A stretch of DNA of 6,899 bases from RUG11247 sp045649485 (GTDB lineage: Bacteria; Bacillota; Clostridia; Christensenellales; Aristaeellaceae): positions 1 to 6,899 of the forward strand of contig JAZRPZ010000043.1 of assembly GCA_045649485.1 (NCBI GenBank), read 5' to 3'. The position numbers were made by a program, and so were the translations under genes. The notes beneath the pieces were generated by a model. That model was not told where the DNA came from, ran no database searches, and worked only from the letters and a program-made list of their open reading frames with translations. Within the stretch, counting starts at the first letter, position 1, and every line of letters begins with the position of its first letter. Below, in pieces: positions 1-5,112 of the stretch.

Positions 1-215
1 CCCGTCCGGGGTTTGGGCCCCCGGACGGGCGATGGTATACATATCAAATTATTATATCCCCCAGCCGGGGTTTCCAAAGGGATTCAATCCCTTTGGCGGT
101 CTCGGCACCAGCTATCCTTCGGATATCTGCTGCTACGGGCGAAGAATTTTCAATTCCTTCCGCACTAGTCGGGACTTCGTCCCTCCCTCGAATAGTGCAG
201 GGGCAGCGCCCCTGC
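1..215. repeat. Cluster of short hairpins (intergenic repeat region)
   Basis: This gene-free stretch lies beyond the end of murA and carries seven short inverted repeats. The pairs of arms are 1-11/19-29, 59-62/67-70, 74-83/87-96, 113-117/121-125, 144-148/152-156 (extended by 141-143/158-160 around a bulged C157), 171-175/179-183 and 197-204/208-215. Five of the seven have loops of exactly three bases. Read on the minus strand (the murA direction), three of the loops are GAA and one is TGA, and two hairpins contain the CGAAG core. Such runs of mini-hairpins are typical of dispersed intergenic repeat elements in gut Clostridia, but this window has only one copy, so dispersal is inference. It could alternatively be a structured 3' untranslated region of murA. 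Confidence 0.6.
197..215 (-). terminator. GC-rich hairpin directly after murA stop, possible terminator
   Basis: An 8-base-pair perfect stem (197-204 with 208-215) with a three-base loop abuts the murA stop codon at 216-218. On the minus strand it is not followed by a T tract, so it is a weak candidate for an intrinsic terminator. It may instead protect the 3' end of the transcript or belong to the hairpin cluster. Confidence 0.3.
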
Positions 216-1472
216 TTATACCTCCAGGCGTTCGATGTGTGCGCCGAGGGAGTTGAGCTTTTTGTCGATATCCTGATAGCCGCGCAGTATGTAGTCCACG
301 CCGCCGATATCGGTTACGCCGTTTGCCATGAGTCCGGCAACTACCATTGCCGCGCCTGCGCGCAGGTCGGTAGCATTGATGCGTGCGCCGGTGAGCTGCT
401 CAACGCCGTTGATTATGGCGGTGGTCTCAATAACGCGTACGCTTGCGCCCATGCGCCTCAGCTCCTCAAGGAAGCGGAAACGGCTTTCGAAAATAGTCTC
501 GGTGACGATGGAGGTGCCGCGTGCAACGGTGAGCAGCGCGGAGAGAGGCTGCTGCAGATCGGTGGGGAAGCCGGGATAACCCTGGGTCTTCACGTTCACC
601 GCGCGGAAATTGCCGCTGGAACGCACACGGATGAGATCGTCCTCAGTATCGATGGAAACGCCCATCTCAAGCAGCTTCGCGGTGAGCGACTCCATATGAG
701 TGGGGATAGCGCCGGTGATGGTGACATCGCCGCCGGTGGCAGCTGCGCAGATCATCAGGGTGCCGGTCTCGATCTGATCGGGAATGATGGTGTAATTGGT
801 GCCGTGCAGATGCCTGCCGCCGCGGATGCGGATAACATCGGTACCTGCGCCCTTTACGGAAGCGCCCATGCTGTTCAGGAAATTCGCCAGATCAACGATG
901 TGGGGCTCCTTTGCAGCGTTGTGGATCTGAGTGTTGCCATTGGCATTGACTGCGGTGAGCATGGAGTTCACCGTGGCACCGACAGAGGGCATGTCAAGGA
1001 ATATATCTGCACCGGTGAGCACATCTGCGCTGGCATTGATAACGCCGCCGCGGGTGTCAACATGTGCGCCCAGAGTGGTCATACCCTTGATGGTCTGGTC
1101 GATGGGGCGCGCGCCGATCTCGCAGCCGCCGGGCATGGGAACGGCGGATTTGCCGAAGATACCCAGAAGCACGGGGGAGAGGTAATAGCTGGCGCGCATC
1201 TTGCTGACCAGCTCGTAAGGCGGGTTGTACTTGTCAACGCCGCGGGGGTCGATGCGCATTGTGTTGTTTTCAAATTCCACGTCCGCACCCAGCCAGCGAA
1301 GCATGCTGATGAGTACGTGTACGTCTTCGATATCGGGAAGATTGTCGATTACGGAAGGTGAATCGCCCAAAAGTGCGGCGGGGATGATTGCTACAGCGGC
1401 ATTTTTGCCGCCGCCAACTGCAACAGATCCCTCAAGACGGGCGCCTCCGTGTATTCTCAGAAGGGGGGCCAT
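216..1472 (-). CDS. murA: UDP-N-acetylglucosamine 1-carboxyvinyltransferase (MurA)
   Basis: This 418-residue protein transfers enolpyruvate from PEP to UDP-GlcNAc, the first committed step of peptidoglycan precursor synthesis, in the cytosol. The length matches the family. Key residues are visible: the GGGKN motif with Lys23 and Asn24, the PGGCEIGARP loop with the PEP-binding and fosfomycin-target Cys117, the FPTD motif with catalytic Asp305, Arg371 (DLRAG) and Arg397 (LRGY). The numbering agrees almost exactly with the E. coli enzyme. The segment around residues 91-130 (KMRASYY followed by PIDQTIKG) resembles the second MurA paralogue of Firmicutes (MurAB/MurZ) more than the single Gram-negative form. 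The start ATG lies one base after the stop of the zinc-ribbon gene and has no good ribosome binding site of its own, so translational coupling is likely. EPSP synthase shares the fold, but the Cys loop identifies MurA. Confidence 0.95.
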   Translation of the reverse strand: MAPLLRIHGGARLEGSVAVGGGKNAAVAIIPAALLGDSPSVIDNLPDIEDVHVLISMLRWLGADVEFENNTMRIDPRGVDKYNPPYELVSKMRASYYLSPVLLGIFGKSAVPMPGGCEIGARPIDQTIKGMTTLGAHVDTRGGVINASADVLTGADIFLDMPSVGATVNSMLTAVNANGNTQIHNAAKEPHIVDLANFLNSMGASVKGAGTDVIRIRGGRHLHGTNYTIIPDQIETGTLMICAAATGGDVTITGAIPTHMESLTAKLLEMGVSIDTEDDLIRVRSSGNFRAVNVKTQGYPGFPTDLQQPLSALLTVARGTSIVTETIFESRFRFLEELRRMGASVRVIETTAIINGVEQLTGARINATDLRAGAAMVVAGLMANGVTDIGGVDYILRGYQDIDKKLNSLGAHIERLEV

Positions 1473-1473
1473 A

Positions 1474-1680
1474 TCAGTGGTGGCAGCCGGAGCAGGTAGA
1501 GCAATTTCCGCCGCAGCCGTCGGTGCCGACGCAGTTGGAACCGAAATTGCACTTACCGTTATATACGCGGGAGACCTTGGCGCCGCACTTCTCGCATACG
1601 GCCTCGTCGCGCTTGTCCATGGTGGTCAGAACTTCAAATTTATGGCCGCATTCATTGCAGCGATATTCATAAATAGGCAT
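1474..1680 (-). CDS. FmdB family zinc-ribbon protein
   Basis: This 68-residue protein starts MPIYEYRC, the signature opening of the FmdB/CxxC_CxxC_SSSS putative regulatory family. Two CxxC knuckles (Cys8/Cys11 and Cys29/Cys32) should bind one zinc ion. The tail is Cys-rich (Cys44, 50, 56, 60, 63, 66) and ends in His-His, giving ten cysteines in total, which could form a second metal site. The family is named after a proposed regulator of formamidase genes, but its molecular function is not established. The start is well supported by GGAGG at 1689-1693 (minus strand), eight bases upstream. It is the first gene of an operon with murA, so it is probably co-expressed with cell wall synthesis. No function beyond zinc binding should be assumed. 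Confidence 0.88.
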   Translation of the reverse strand: MPIYEYRCNECGHKFEVLTTMDKRDEAVCEKCGAKVSRVYNGKCNFGSNCVGTDGCGGNCSTCSGCHH

Positions 1681-1688
1681 CTTAAACG

Positions 1689-1693
1689 CCTCC
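1689..1693 (-). promoter_or_regulatory. Ribosome binding site of the zinc-ribbon gene
   Basis: A perfect GGAGG on the minus strand lies eight bases upstream of the ATG at 1678-1680. It is the only strong Shine-Dalgarno sequence of the zinc-ribbon/murA operon. Confidence 0.85.
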
Positions 1694-1711
1694 GATATAA
1701 TCGTTTCGACC

Positions 1712-1725
1712 GGGTAAACATACCC
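1712..1725. repeat. Palindrome in the leader of the zinc-ribbon/murA operon
   Basis: GGGTA (1712-1716) and TACCC (1721-1725) form an inverted repeat separated by four bases. It lies just downstream of the predicted transcription start of the minus-strand operon, where a repressor operator or a small leader hairpin could act. No regulator gene is nearby, so a role is only inference. Confidence 0.4.
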
Positions 1726-1735
1726 AGTTCATCAT

Positions 1736-1764
1736 ATTATACAATATATTTCGGTTCTTATCAA
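1736..1764 (-). promoter_or_regulatory. Sigma-A promoter for the zinc-ribbon/murA operon
   Basis: On the minus strand, TTGATA (1759-1764, five of six consensus bases) is followed after exactly 17 bases by a perfect TATAAT (1736-1741). Transcription should start near 1729, leaving a leader of about 50 bases before the zinc-ribbon ATG. This is the strongest promoter match in the window and suggests constitutive expression. Confidence 0.85.
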
Positions 1765-1847
1765 GTATGGCGGGGGATTGTTAACCTTAGCAGCGTTTTT
1801 TGGACGATAAATTCACCCTTATAGGGTTAAGATACGCTTTATCCGCG

Positions 1848-1876
1848 TTGTATATCCGTTCAAAATGTGGTAAAAT
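1848..1876 (+). promoter_or_regulatory. Putative sigma-A promoter of the rightward operon
   Basis: TTGTAT (1848-1853, four of six) and TAAAAT (1871-1876, five of six) are 17 bases apart. The transcription start would fall near 1883, about 19 bases before the TTG start at 1902 and just ahead of its ribosome binding site. This position makes the in-frame ATG at 1800 unusable on this transcript. The promoter is divergent from the murA promoter. Confidence 0.6.
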
Positions 1877-1888
1877 TCTTTTATACAT

Positions 1889-1897
1889 GGGAGGGAG
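1889..1897 (+). promoter_or_regulatory. Ribosome binding site that fixes the TTG start of the hydrolase-fold gene
   Basis: GGGAGGGAG contains a perfect GGAGG (1890-1894), seven bases before TTG at 1902-1904. The ATG at 1888 overlaps the motif and the ATG at 1800 lies upstream of the predicted promoter, so TTG is the best start. Confidence 0.8.
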
Positions 1898-1901
1898 TCT
1901 A

Positions 1902-2723
1902 TTGGCAGCGGAAGACGCATTTTTCACATTTGACGGACAAAAGGTGCGTGTCAGGGTGGTTGAGCCGGATAACGAGCTCAAGCACCGTGTTTTCGTGATC
2001 TCTTCTCCCGTTACTGCAGCCTTCAACTGGCGAAAACTGGTGCCCGAATTCACTCAGAATAATTGTCTGGTGGCTATAATGGACATGCCGGGTTTCGGCA
2101 TGAGTGACTGCGGCGCAGATATATCCCAGGAAAATAACCGGCATGCGGGTATGGCCTGGGGAATAATAGATGCGCTGGATTCCGCCATAGGCGGATGCGA
2201 TTCAACATGGCATCTGATGGGCCATGGCATCGCCTGTCAGACAGTGCTGGCGATGGCGAATATGCATCCGGATTCGGTAAGCTCGCAGGTGTATATAGCG
2301 CCGATCATGAACACAGAAAACGGCATACGTACAGGTCTCAGTTCCCATTCGCGCTGGTACGATTCAAATATTGCAAACCCGCAGGGTTATCGCGCGCTTA
2401 TGGAAAAGCTTTTCGGCGGAAAAGTGGATGATTACGTGCTGGATGCCATGCGCACGCCGTTCAGACGCAAGGGCGCAAAGGAAAGCTTTATGGATATGCT
2501 GGCACGCAGGACTATTGTGGAACCGTTCATGGGCTTTGCACCTACGATGGCGCTTTGGGGCGACCGCGATATTCTGATGGACGATAAGACCCGTGCGGCA
2601 TTCAAAAAAATAATGCCCGAGGCCGAAACGCATGTCATAAAGGAAGCGGGTCATATTCCGATGGAAACTCATAGCCATGCCCTCAGGGATTTCCTAAGGG
2701 GCTGGATACGATATGTAGGATAA
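1902..2723 (+). CDS. Alpha/beta-hydrolase-fold protein lacking the nucleophile (probable pseudoenzyme)
   Basis: This 273-residue cytosolic protein has the layout of an alpha/beta hydrolase. An N-terminal strand is followed by FNWRKLVPEF (41-50), the MDMPGFGMSD motif (60-69), a nucleophile-elbow region, a variable cap (about 135-205), LWGDRD (218-223) and the EAGHIP motif (248-253). The usual acid (Asp223) and His251 are present. The elbow, however, reads HLMGHGIA, so the expected Ser/Asp/Cys nucleophile is Gly109 (codon GGC at 2226-2228). The HG oxyanion-hole motif is replaced by Ser34-Ser35. The family normally contains esterases, haloperoxidases and C-C hydrolases; here classical covalent catalysis looks impossible. 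It is the first gene of a plus-strand operon, with the RNA methyltransferase starting 14 bases after its stop. The frame is intact, so it is not a decayed gene. The TTG start is chosen from the ribosome binding site and promoter. Confidence 0.8.
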   Translation: MAAEDAFFTFDGQKVRVRVVEPDNELKHRVFVISSPVTAAFNWRKLVPEFTQNNCLVAIMDMPGFGMSDCGADISQENNRHAGMAWGIIDALDSAIGGCDSTWHLMGHGIACQTVLAMANMHPDSVSSQVYIAPIMNTENGIRTGLSSHSRWYDSNIANPQGYRALMEKLFGGKVDDYVLDAMRTPFRRKGAKESFMDMLARRTIVEPFMGFAPTMALWGDRDILMDDKTRAAFKKIMPEAETHVIKEAGHIPMETHSHALRDFLRGWIRYVG

Positions 2724-2724
2724 C

Positions 2725-2732
2725 AGGGGTGA
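2725..2732 (+). promoter_or_regulatory. AGGGGTGA ribosome binding site of the RNA methyltransferase gene
   Basis: AGGGGTGA resembles the AGGAGGTGA consensus with one base missing and continues in the GGTGAT part. Its AGGGG core ends eight bases before TTG at 2738. The GTG at 2729 lies inside this motif and has only AGGA (2717-2720) as a possible site of its own. The same octamer with the same spacing precedes the gene at 5113. Confidence 0.55.
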
Positions 2733-2737
2733 TAGAT

Positions 2738-3466
2738 TTGGCAAAGCTGGATCCCTACAGCAAAAAGCTGGATTACAGTTACTGTCTGGGATTGTTTCCC
2801 TCAATTACACTGATGGAGACAAAGCCCGAAAAAGTTCTCAGGCTGCTCACTCAGCCCGCCGGCAACGGCAATGAGGGCGTGGAAAAACTGAAGGCAATGT
2901 GCGCACAGCAGGGTATCCGCTGCGAAGAGGCGGAGCGCGTGCTGAGGCGTGAATCCAAGAAGGATAACTGCTTCGCGGCGCTGGTGTTTGAGAAATATCA
3001 GAGTCAGCTGGATATGACGAAGAACCATGCGGTTCTCTGTCAGATATCCGACGGCGGAAATCTGGGCACTGCGCTCAGGTCTCTTCTGGGTTTCGGAATC
3101 CGCGATGTGGCGGTAATCCGTCCCTGCGTGGATGTTTTCGATCCCCATGTGCTGCGTGCTTCCATGGGCGCCTTCTTCAAGATGCGCGTGCATGTGTACG
3201 ATAAATTCGATGATTACGCCGCAGAATGCGGAAACAGGGAAATGTATCCGTTCATGCTTGACGGAGCAAAGCCCCTTAACGAAGTGGCGGCGAAAAGGTG
3301 CGAACCCTATACCATGATATTCGGCAATGAGGCGGCCGGTCTGCCGCCGGAGTTTTCTAAGGTGGGCCAGAGCACCATTATTCCTCAGTCCAGGGATATC
3401 GATTCACTGAATCTTGCAGTTGCGGTTTCCGTAGGCGCATATGCGTTTACGAACGGAGGTAAGTAA
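2738..3466 (+). CDS. TrmH/SpoU-family RNA 2'-O-ribose methyltransferase
   Basis: This 242-residue SPOUT-superfamily protein should transfer a methyl group from S-adenosylmethionine to a ribose 2'-OH in tRNA or rRNA. All three SpoU motifs are visible. Motif 1 is DGGNLGTALRS (about 105-115) with conserved Asn108 and Arg114, motif 2 is MIFGNEAAGLP (193-203) and motif 3 contains SLNLAVA (223-229), together forming the knotted SAM site. The roughly 90 residues before motif 1 probably form the RNA-recognition domain. The specific target cannot be told from sequence; TrmH-like and RlmB-like members both look like this. The start is TTG at 2738, chosen for its ribosome binding site; GTG at 2729 would add three residues. 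It lies 14 bases after the hydrolase-fold gene, and the oxidoreductase starts two bases after its first stop base triplet, so it is clearly in an operon. Confidence 0.88.
   Translation: MAKLDPYSKKLDYSYCLGLFPSITLMETKPEKVLRLLTQPAGNGNEGVEKLKAMCAQQGIRCEEAERVLRRESKKDNCFAALVFEKYQSQLDMTKNHAVLCQISDGGNLGTALRSLLGFGIRDVAVIRPCVDVFDPHVLRASMGAFFKMRVHVYDKFDDYAAECGNREMYPFMLDGAKPLNEVAAKRCEPYTMIFGNEAAGLPPEFSKVGQSTIIPQSRDIDSLNLAVAVSVGAYAFTNGGK
3455..3460 (+). promoter_or_regulatory. Ribosome binding site that fixes the oxidoreductase start
   Basis: GGAGGT lies seven bases before the ATG at 3468 and inside the last codons of the methyltransferase gene. It rules out the upstream in-frame ATG at 3441, which would overlap the methyltransferase and has no such site. 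Confidence 0.85.
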
Positions 3467-3467
3467 T

Positions 3468-4505
3468 ATGAAGGACATCATTCGCGTAGGTATCGCCGGC
3501 TGCGGCGGAATCTCCAATGCTCATATTCCGGTACTCATGGCACTTGAAGGCGTTGAGATACGCGCCGTGTGCGATATTAATCCCGAACGTGCCGCAAAGG
3601 CTGCCGAGCGTACCGGCGCAGAGATAGCCCGCGATTTCGGTGAGCTTATCGCCCGTGAGGATATCGATGTTGTGCACGTGCTCACTCCTCATTATCTGCA
3701 TGCTCCCCTTGCCATCGCCGCTCTGAAGGCCGGCAAGAATGTAATCACCGAAAAGCCTATGGCCACCACTCTCGAAGACGCCCGTGCCATGGTGCACGCC
3801 GCCCGCGAAAGCACCGGCAGGCTTGCGGTTATTTTCCAGAACAGATATAACCCTGCCAGCATTGAGCTGAAGAAGCTGGTCTCCTCTCCCGAGGCGGGTA
3901 AATTCCTCGGTTCCCGTGCCGTTGTGTGCTGGCATCGCGAGGCTCCTTATTATAATATGTCCGGCTGGCGCGGCTTCATGGCTACCGAAGGCGGCGGAAC
4001 TCTCATCAATCAGTCCATACACACCCTTGACCTGCTGACCTACGTGGCAGGCGAGCGGTTTACCAAGGTGCGCGGTCACGTTTCCACCGATGTGCTGGAT
4101 TCCATGGTAGAGGTGGAGACCTCCTGCCATGCCGTGGCCGAATATGAAAACGGCGCACGCAGCGTTATCTATGTCACGGTAGATTATATAACCGACGCGC
4201 CCATCGTGCTTGAAATGGTCTGCGAAAACAAGACCTGGCAGATAGAAGGCGATAAGCTTTACGATGTGACCGGCGGTAAGCGCGAACTGCTGCTGGACGG
4301 CGCACCGCCCGCAGTTTCCGATAAGGCTTACTGGGGCGCAGGTCATGCGGCGCAGCTTGCGGACTTCTATGACTGCATCCGCACCGGCAGGCACTTCATG
4401 CTGGAAGACGAGGAAGCCTATGCGGCGCTCAATCTCGTAAAGGCAATACAGGAATCCTCCGCGACCGGCAAATGGATCGCACTGGATGACCCGAAGGAGA
4501 TCTGA
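3468..4505 (+). CDS. Gfo/Idh/MocA family NAD(P)-dependent oxidoreductase
   Basis: This 345-residue cytosolic protein has the length and layout of the family. The N-terminal Rossmann fold has a GIAGCGGISNAH nucleotide-binding motif (8-19) and an acidic Asp36 at the end of strand 2, which favours NAD over NADP. The EKP motif (95-97) supplies catalytic Lys96. The C-terminal substrate domain carries GGGTLINQSIHTLD (175-188) with catalytic His185. The Asp usually four residues before the His in inositol dehydrogenases is Asn181, as in several other subgroups. Family members oxidise or reduce hydroxyl groups of sugars, inositols and nucleotide sugars; the substrate here is not predictable. It follows the methyltransferase with one base between stop and start, and its own stop is four bases before the UPF0340 gene, so the genes are co-transcribed. 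Confidence 0.92.
   Translation: MKDIIRVGIAGCGGISNAHIPVLMALEGVEIRAVCDINPERAAKAAERTGAEIARDFGELIAREDIDVVHVLTPHYLHAPLAIAALKAGKNVITEKPMATTLEDARAMVHAARESTGRLAVIFQNRYNPASIELKKLVSSPEAGKFLGSRAVVCWHREAPYYNMSGWRGFMATEGGGTLINQSIHTLDLLTYVAGERFTKVRGHVSTDVLDSMVEVETSCHAVAEYENGARSVIYVTVDYITDAPIVLEMVCENKTWQIEGDKLYDVTGGKRELLLDGAPPAVSDKAYWGAGHAAQLADFYDCIRTGRHFMLEDEEAYAALNLVKAIQESSATGKWIALDDPKEI
4494..4499 (+). promoter_or_regulatory. Ribosome binding site of the UPF0340 gene
   Basis: AAGGAG within the end of the oxidoreductase gene lies ten bases before the ATG at 4510. It selects this ATG over the in-frame ATG at 4486, which overlaps the oxidoreductase. Confidence 0.7.
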
Positions 4506-4509
4506 AAAA

Positions 4510-5046
4510 ATGGAAATCAGAGAACAGGTACGCGCAGCGATCACCGAACTGACCGCTGCGGATAAGAAATTCAATCCCGTGAAGCTGCTGGCAATAGGCT
4601 GCTCTTCCTCCGAGATCGCAGGTGGCACCATCGGTCACGCTTCCGCTTATGAACTGGGCGAGATGGTGGCGGATGAGATACTCACCATTGCAAAGGAAAA
4701 CGGCTTCGAATGCGCATTCCAGTGCTGCGAGCATCTGAACCGCGCGCTGGTAATGGAGCGCGAGACTGCCGAAAAGCGCAATTATGAGATCGTCTGCGTG
4801 GTGCCTCAGCCTAAGGCGGGCGGCTCCCTTGCGACTGCCGCTTACAGGGCGATGAAGGACCCTGTTGTGGTAAGCGAGGTAAAGGCGGATGCAGGTATCG
4901 ATATCGGCAGGACCCTTATCGGCATGCATCTCAGACCCGTTGCGGTGCCCGTACGCCTGAAGATCGAAATGATCGGTCAGGCACTGGTCATTGCGGCACG
5001 TACCCGCCCGAGACTCATCGGCGGCGAACGCGCAAAGTACGAATAA
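4510..5046 (+). CDS. UPF0340 / TIGR01440 (DUF436, YwlG-like) family protein
   Basis: This 178-residue protein matches the conserved-unknown UPF0340 family typified by B. subtilis YwlG and is of normal family length. Family signatures are visible: GCSSSEIAGGTIG (30-42), QCCEHLNRALV (71-81), PKAGGSLATAA (101-111), DAGIDIGRTLIGMHLRPVAVPV (spanning 128-148) and the C-terminal RPRLIGGERAKY. It has no signal peptide or membrane segment, so it is cytosolic. The conserved Cys31, Cys72, Cys73, Glu74 and His75 suggest an active or metal site, but no reaction has been established for the family. It is the last gene of the rightward operon: its start lies four bases after the oxidoreductase stop, and a hairpin terminator follows its stop. 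Confidence 0.92.
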   Translation: MEIREQVRAAITELTAADKKFNPVKLLAIGCSSSEIAGGTIGHASAYELGEMVADEILTIAKENGFECAFQCCEHLNRALVMERETAEKRNYEIVCVVPQPKAGGSLATAAYRAMKDPVVVSEVKADAGIDIGRTLIGMHLRPVAVPVRLKIEMIGQALVIAARTRPRLIGGERAKYE

Positions 5047-5053
5047 GACAGAT

Positions 5054-5093
5054 AAAAAAGAGGTTTTGCCGCGGCGCGGCGGGCCTCTTTCTT
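5054..5093 (+). terminator. Intrinsic terminator after the UPF0340 gene (probably bidirectional)
   Basis: AAAAAAGAGG (5054-5063) pairs with CCTCTTTCTT (5084-5093) with one mismatch, and an inner stem GCCGC/GCGGC (5068-5072/5076-5080) closes the hairpin, joined by possible G-U pairs. The plus-strand T run is interrupted by C. The minus strand has six uninterrupted Ts, so the element could also stop transcription coming from the right. It sits just ahead of the next gene and could act as a partial terminator controlling read-through into it. Confidence 0.75.
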
Positions 5094-5099
5094 ATAAAA

Positions 5100-5107
5100 A
5101 GGGGTGA
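5100..5107 (+). promoter_or_regulatory. AGGGGTGA ribosome binding site of the lyase-like gene
   Basis: AGGGGTGA lies with its AGGGG core eight bases before GTG at 5113, exactly as at the methyltransferase gene. The upstream GTG at 5104 is part of this motif and has no Shine-Dalgarno sequence of its own, which favours 5113 as the start. Confidence 0.55.
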
Positions 5108-5112
5108 AACGG

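Noticed and set aside
51..56. Perfect TATAAT on the minus strand
   Set aside because: There is no TTGACA-like sequence at 16-18 bases upstream, and no gene downstream in the window.
32..256. Small plus-strand open frame of 74 codons at the left end
   Set aside because: It runs through the hairpin cluster and into the murA 3' end, and has no ribosome binding site.
93..1361. Long plus-strand open frame (422 codons) across the murA region
   Set aside because: It is the antisense of murA, whose catalytic motifs are all intact on the minus strand. The predicted product is low-complexity and has no family features or ribosome binding site.
1800..1901. Upstream extension of the hydrolase-fold gene to the ATG at 1800
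   Set aside because: The 34 extra codons cover the predicted promoter and match no part of the fold. A perfect GGAGG lies seven bases before TTG at 1902.
3447..4631. Long minus-strand open frame antisense to the oxidoreductase gene
   Set aside because: The plus strand encodes a full Gfo/Idh/MocA protein with a ribosome binding site. The antisense product resembles no family and crosses two real genes.
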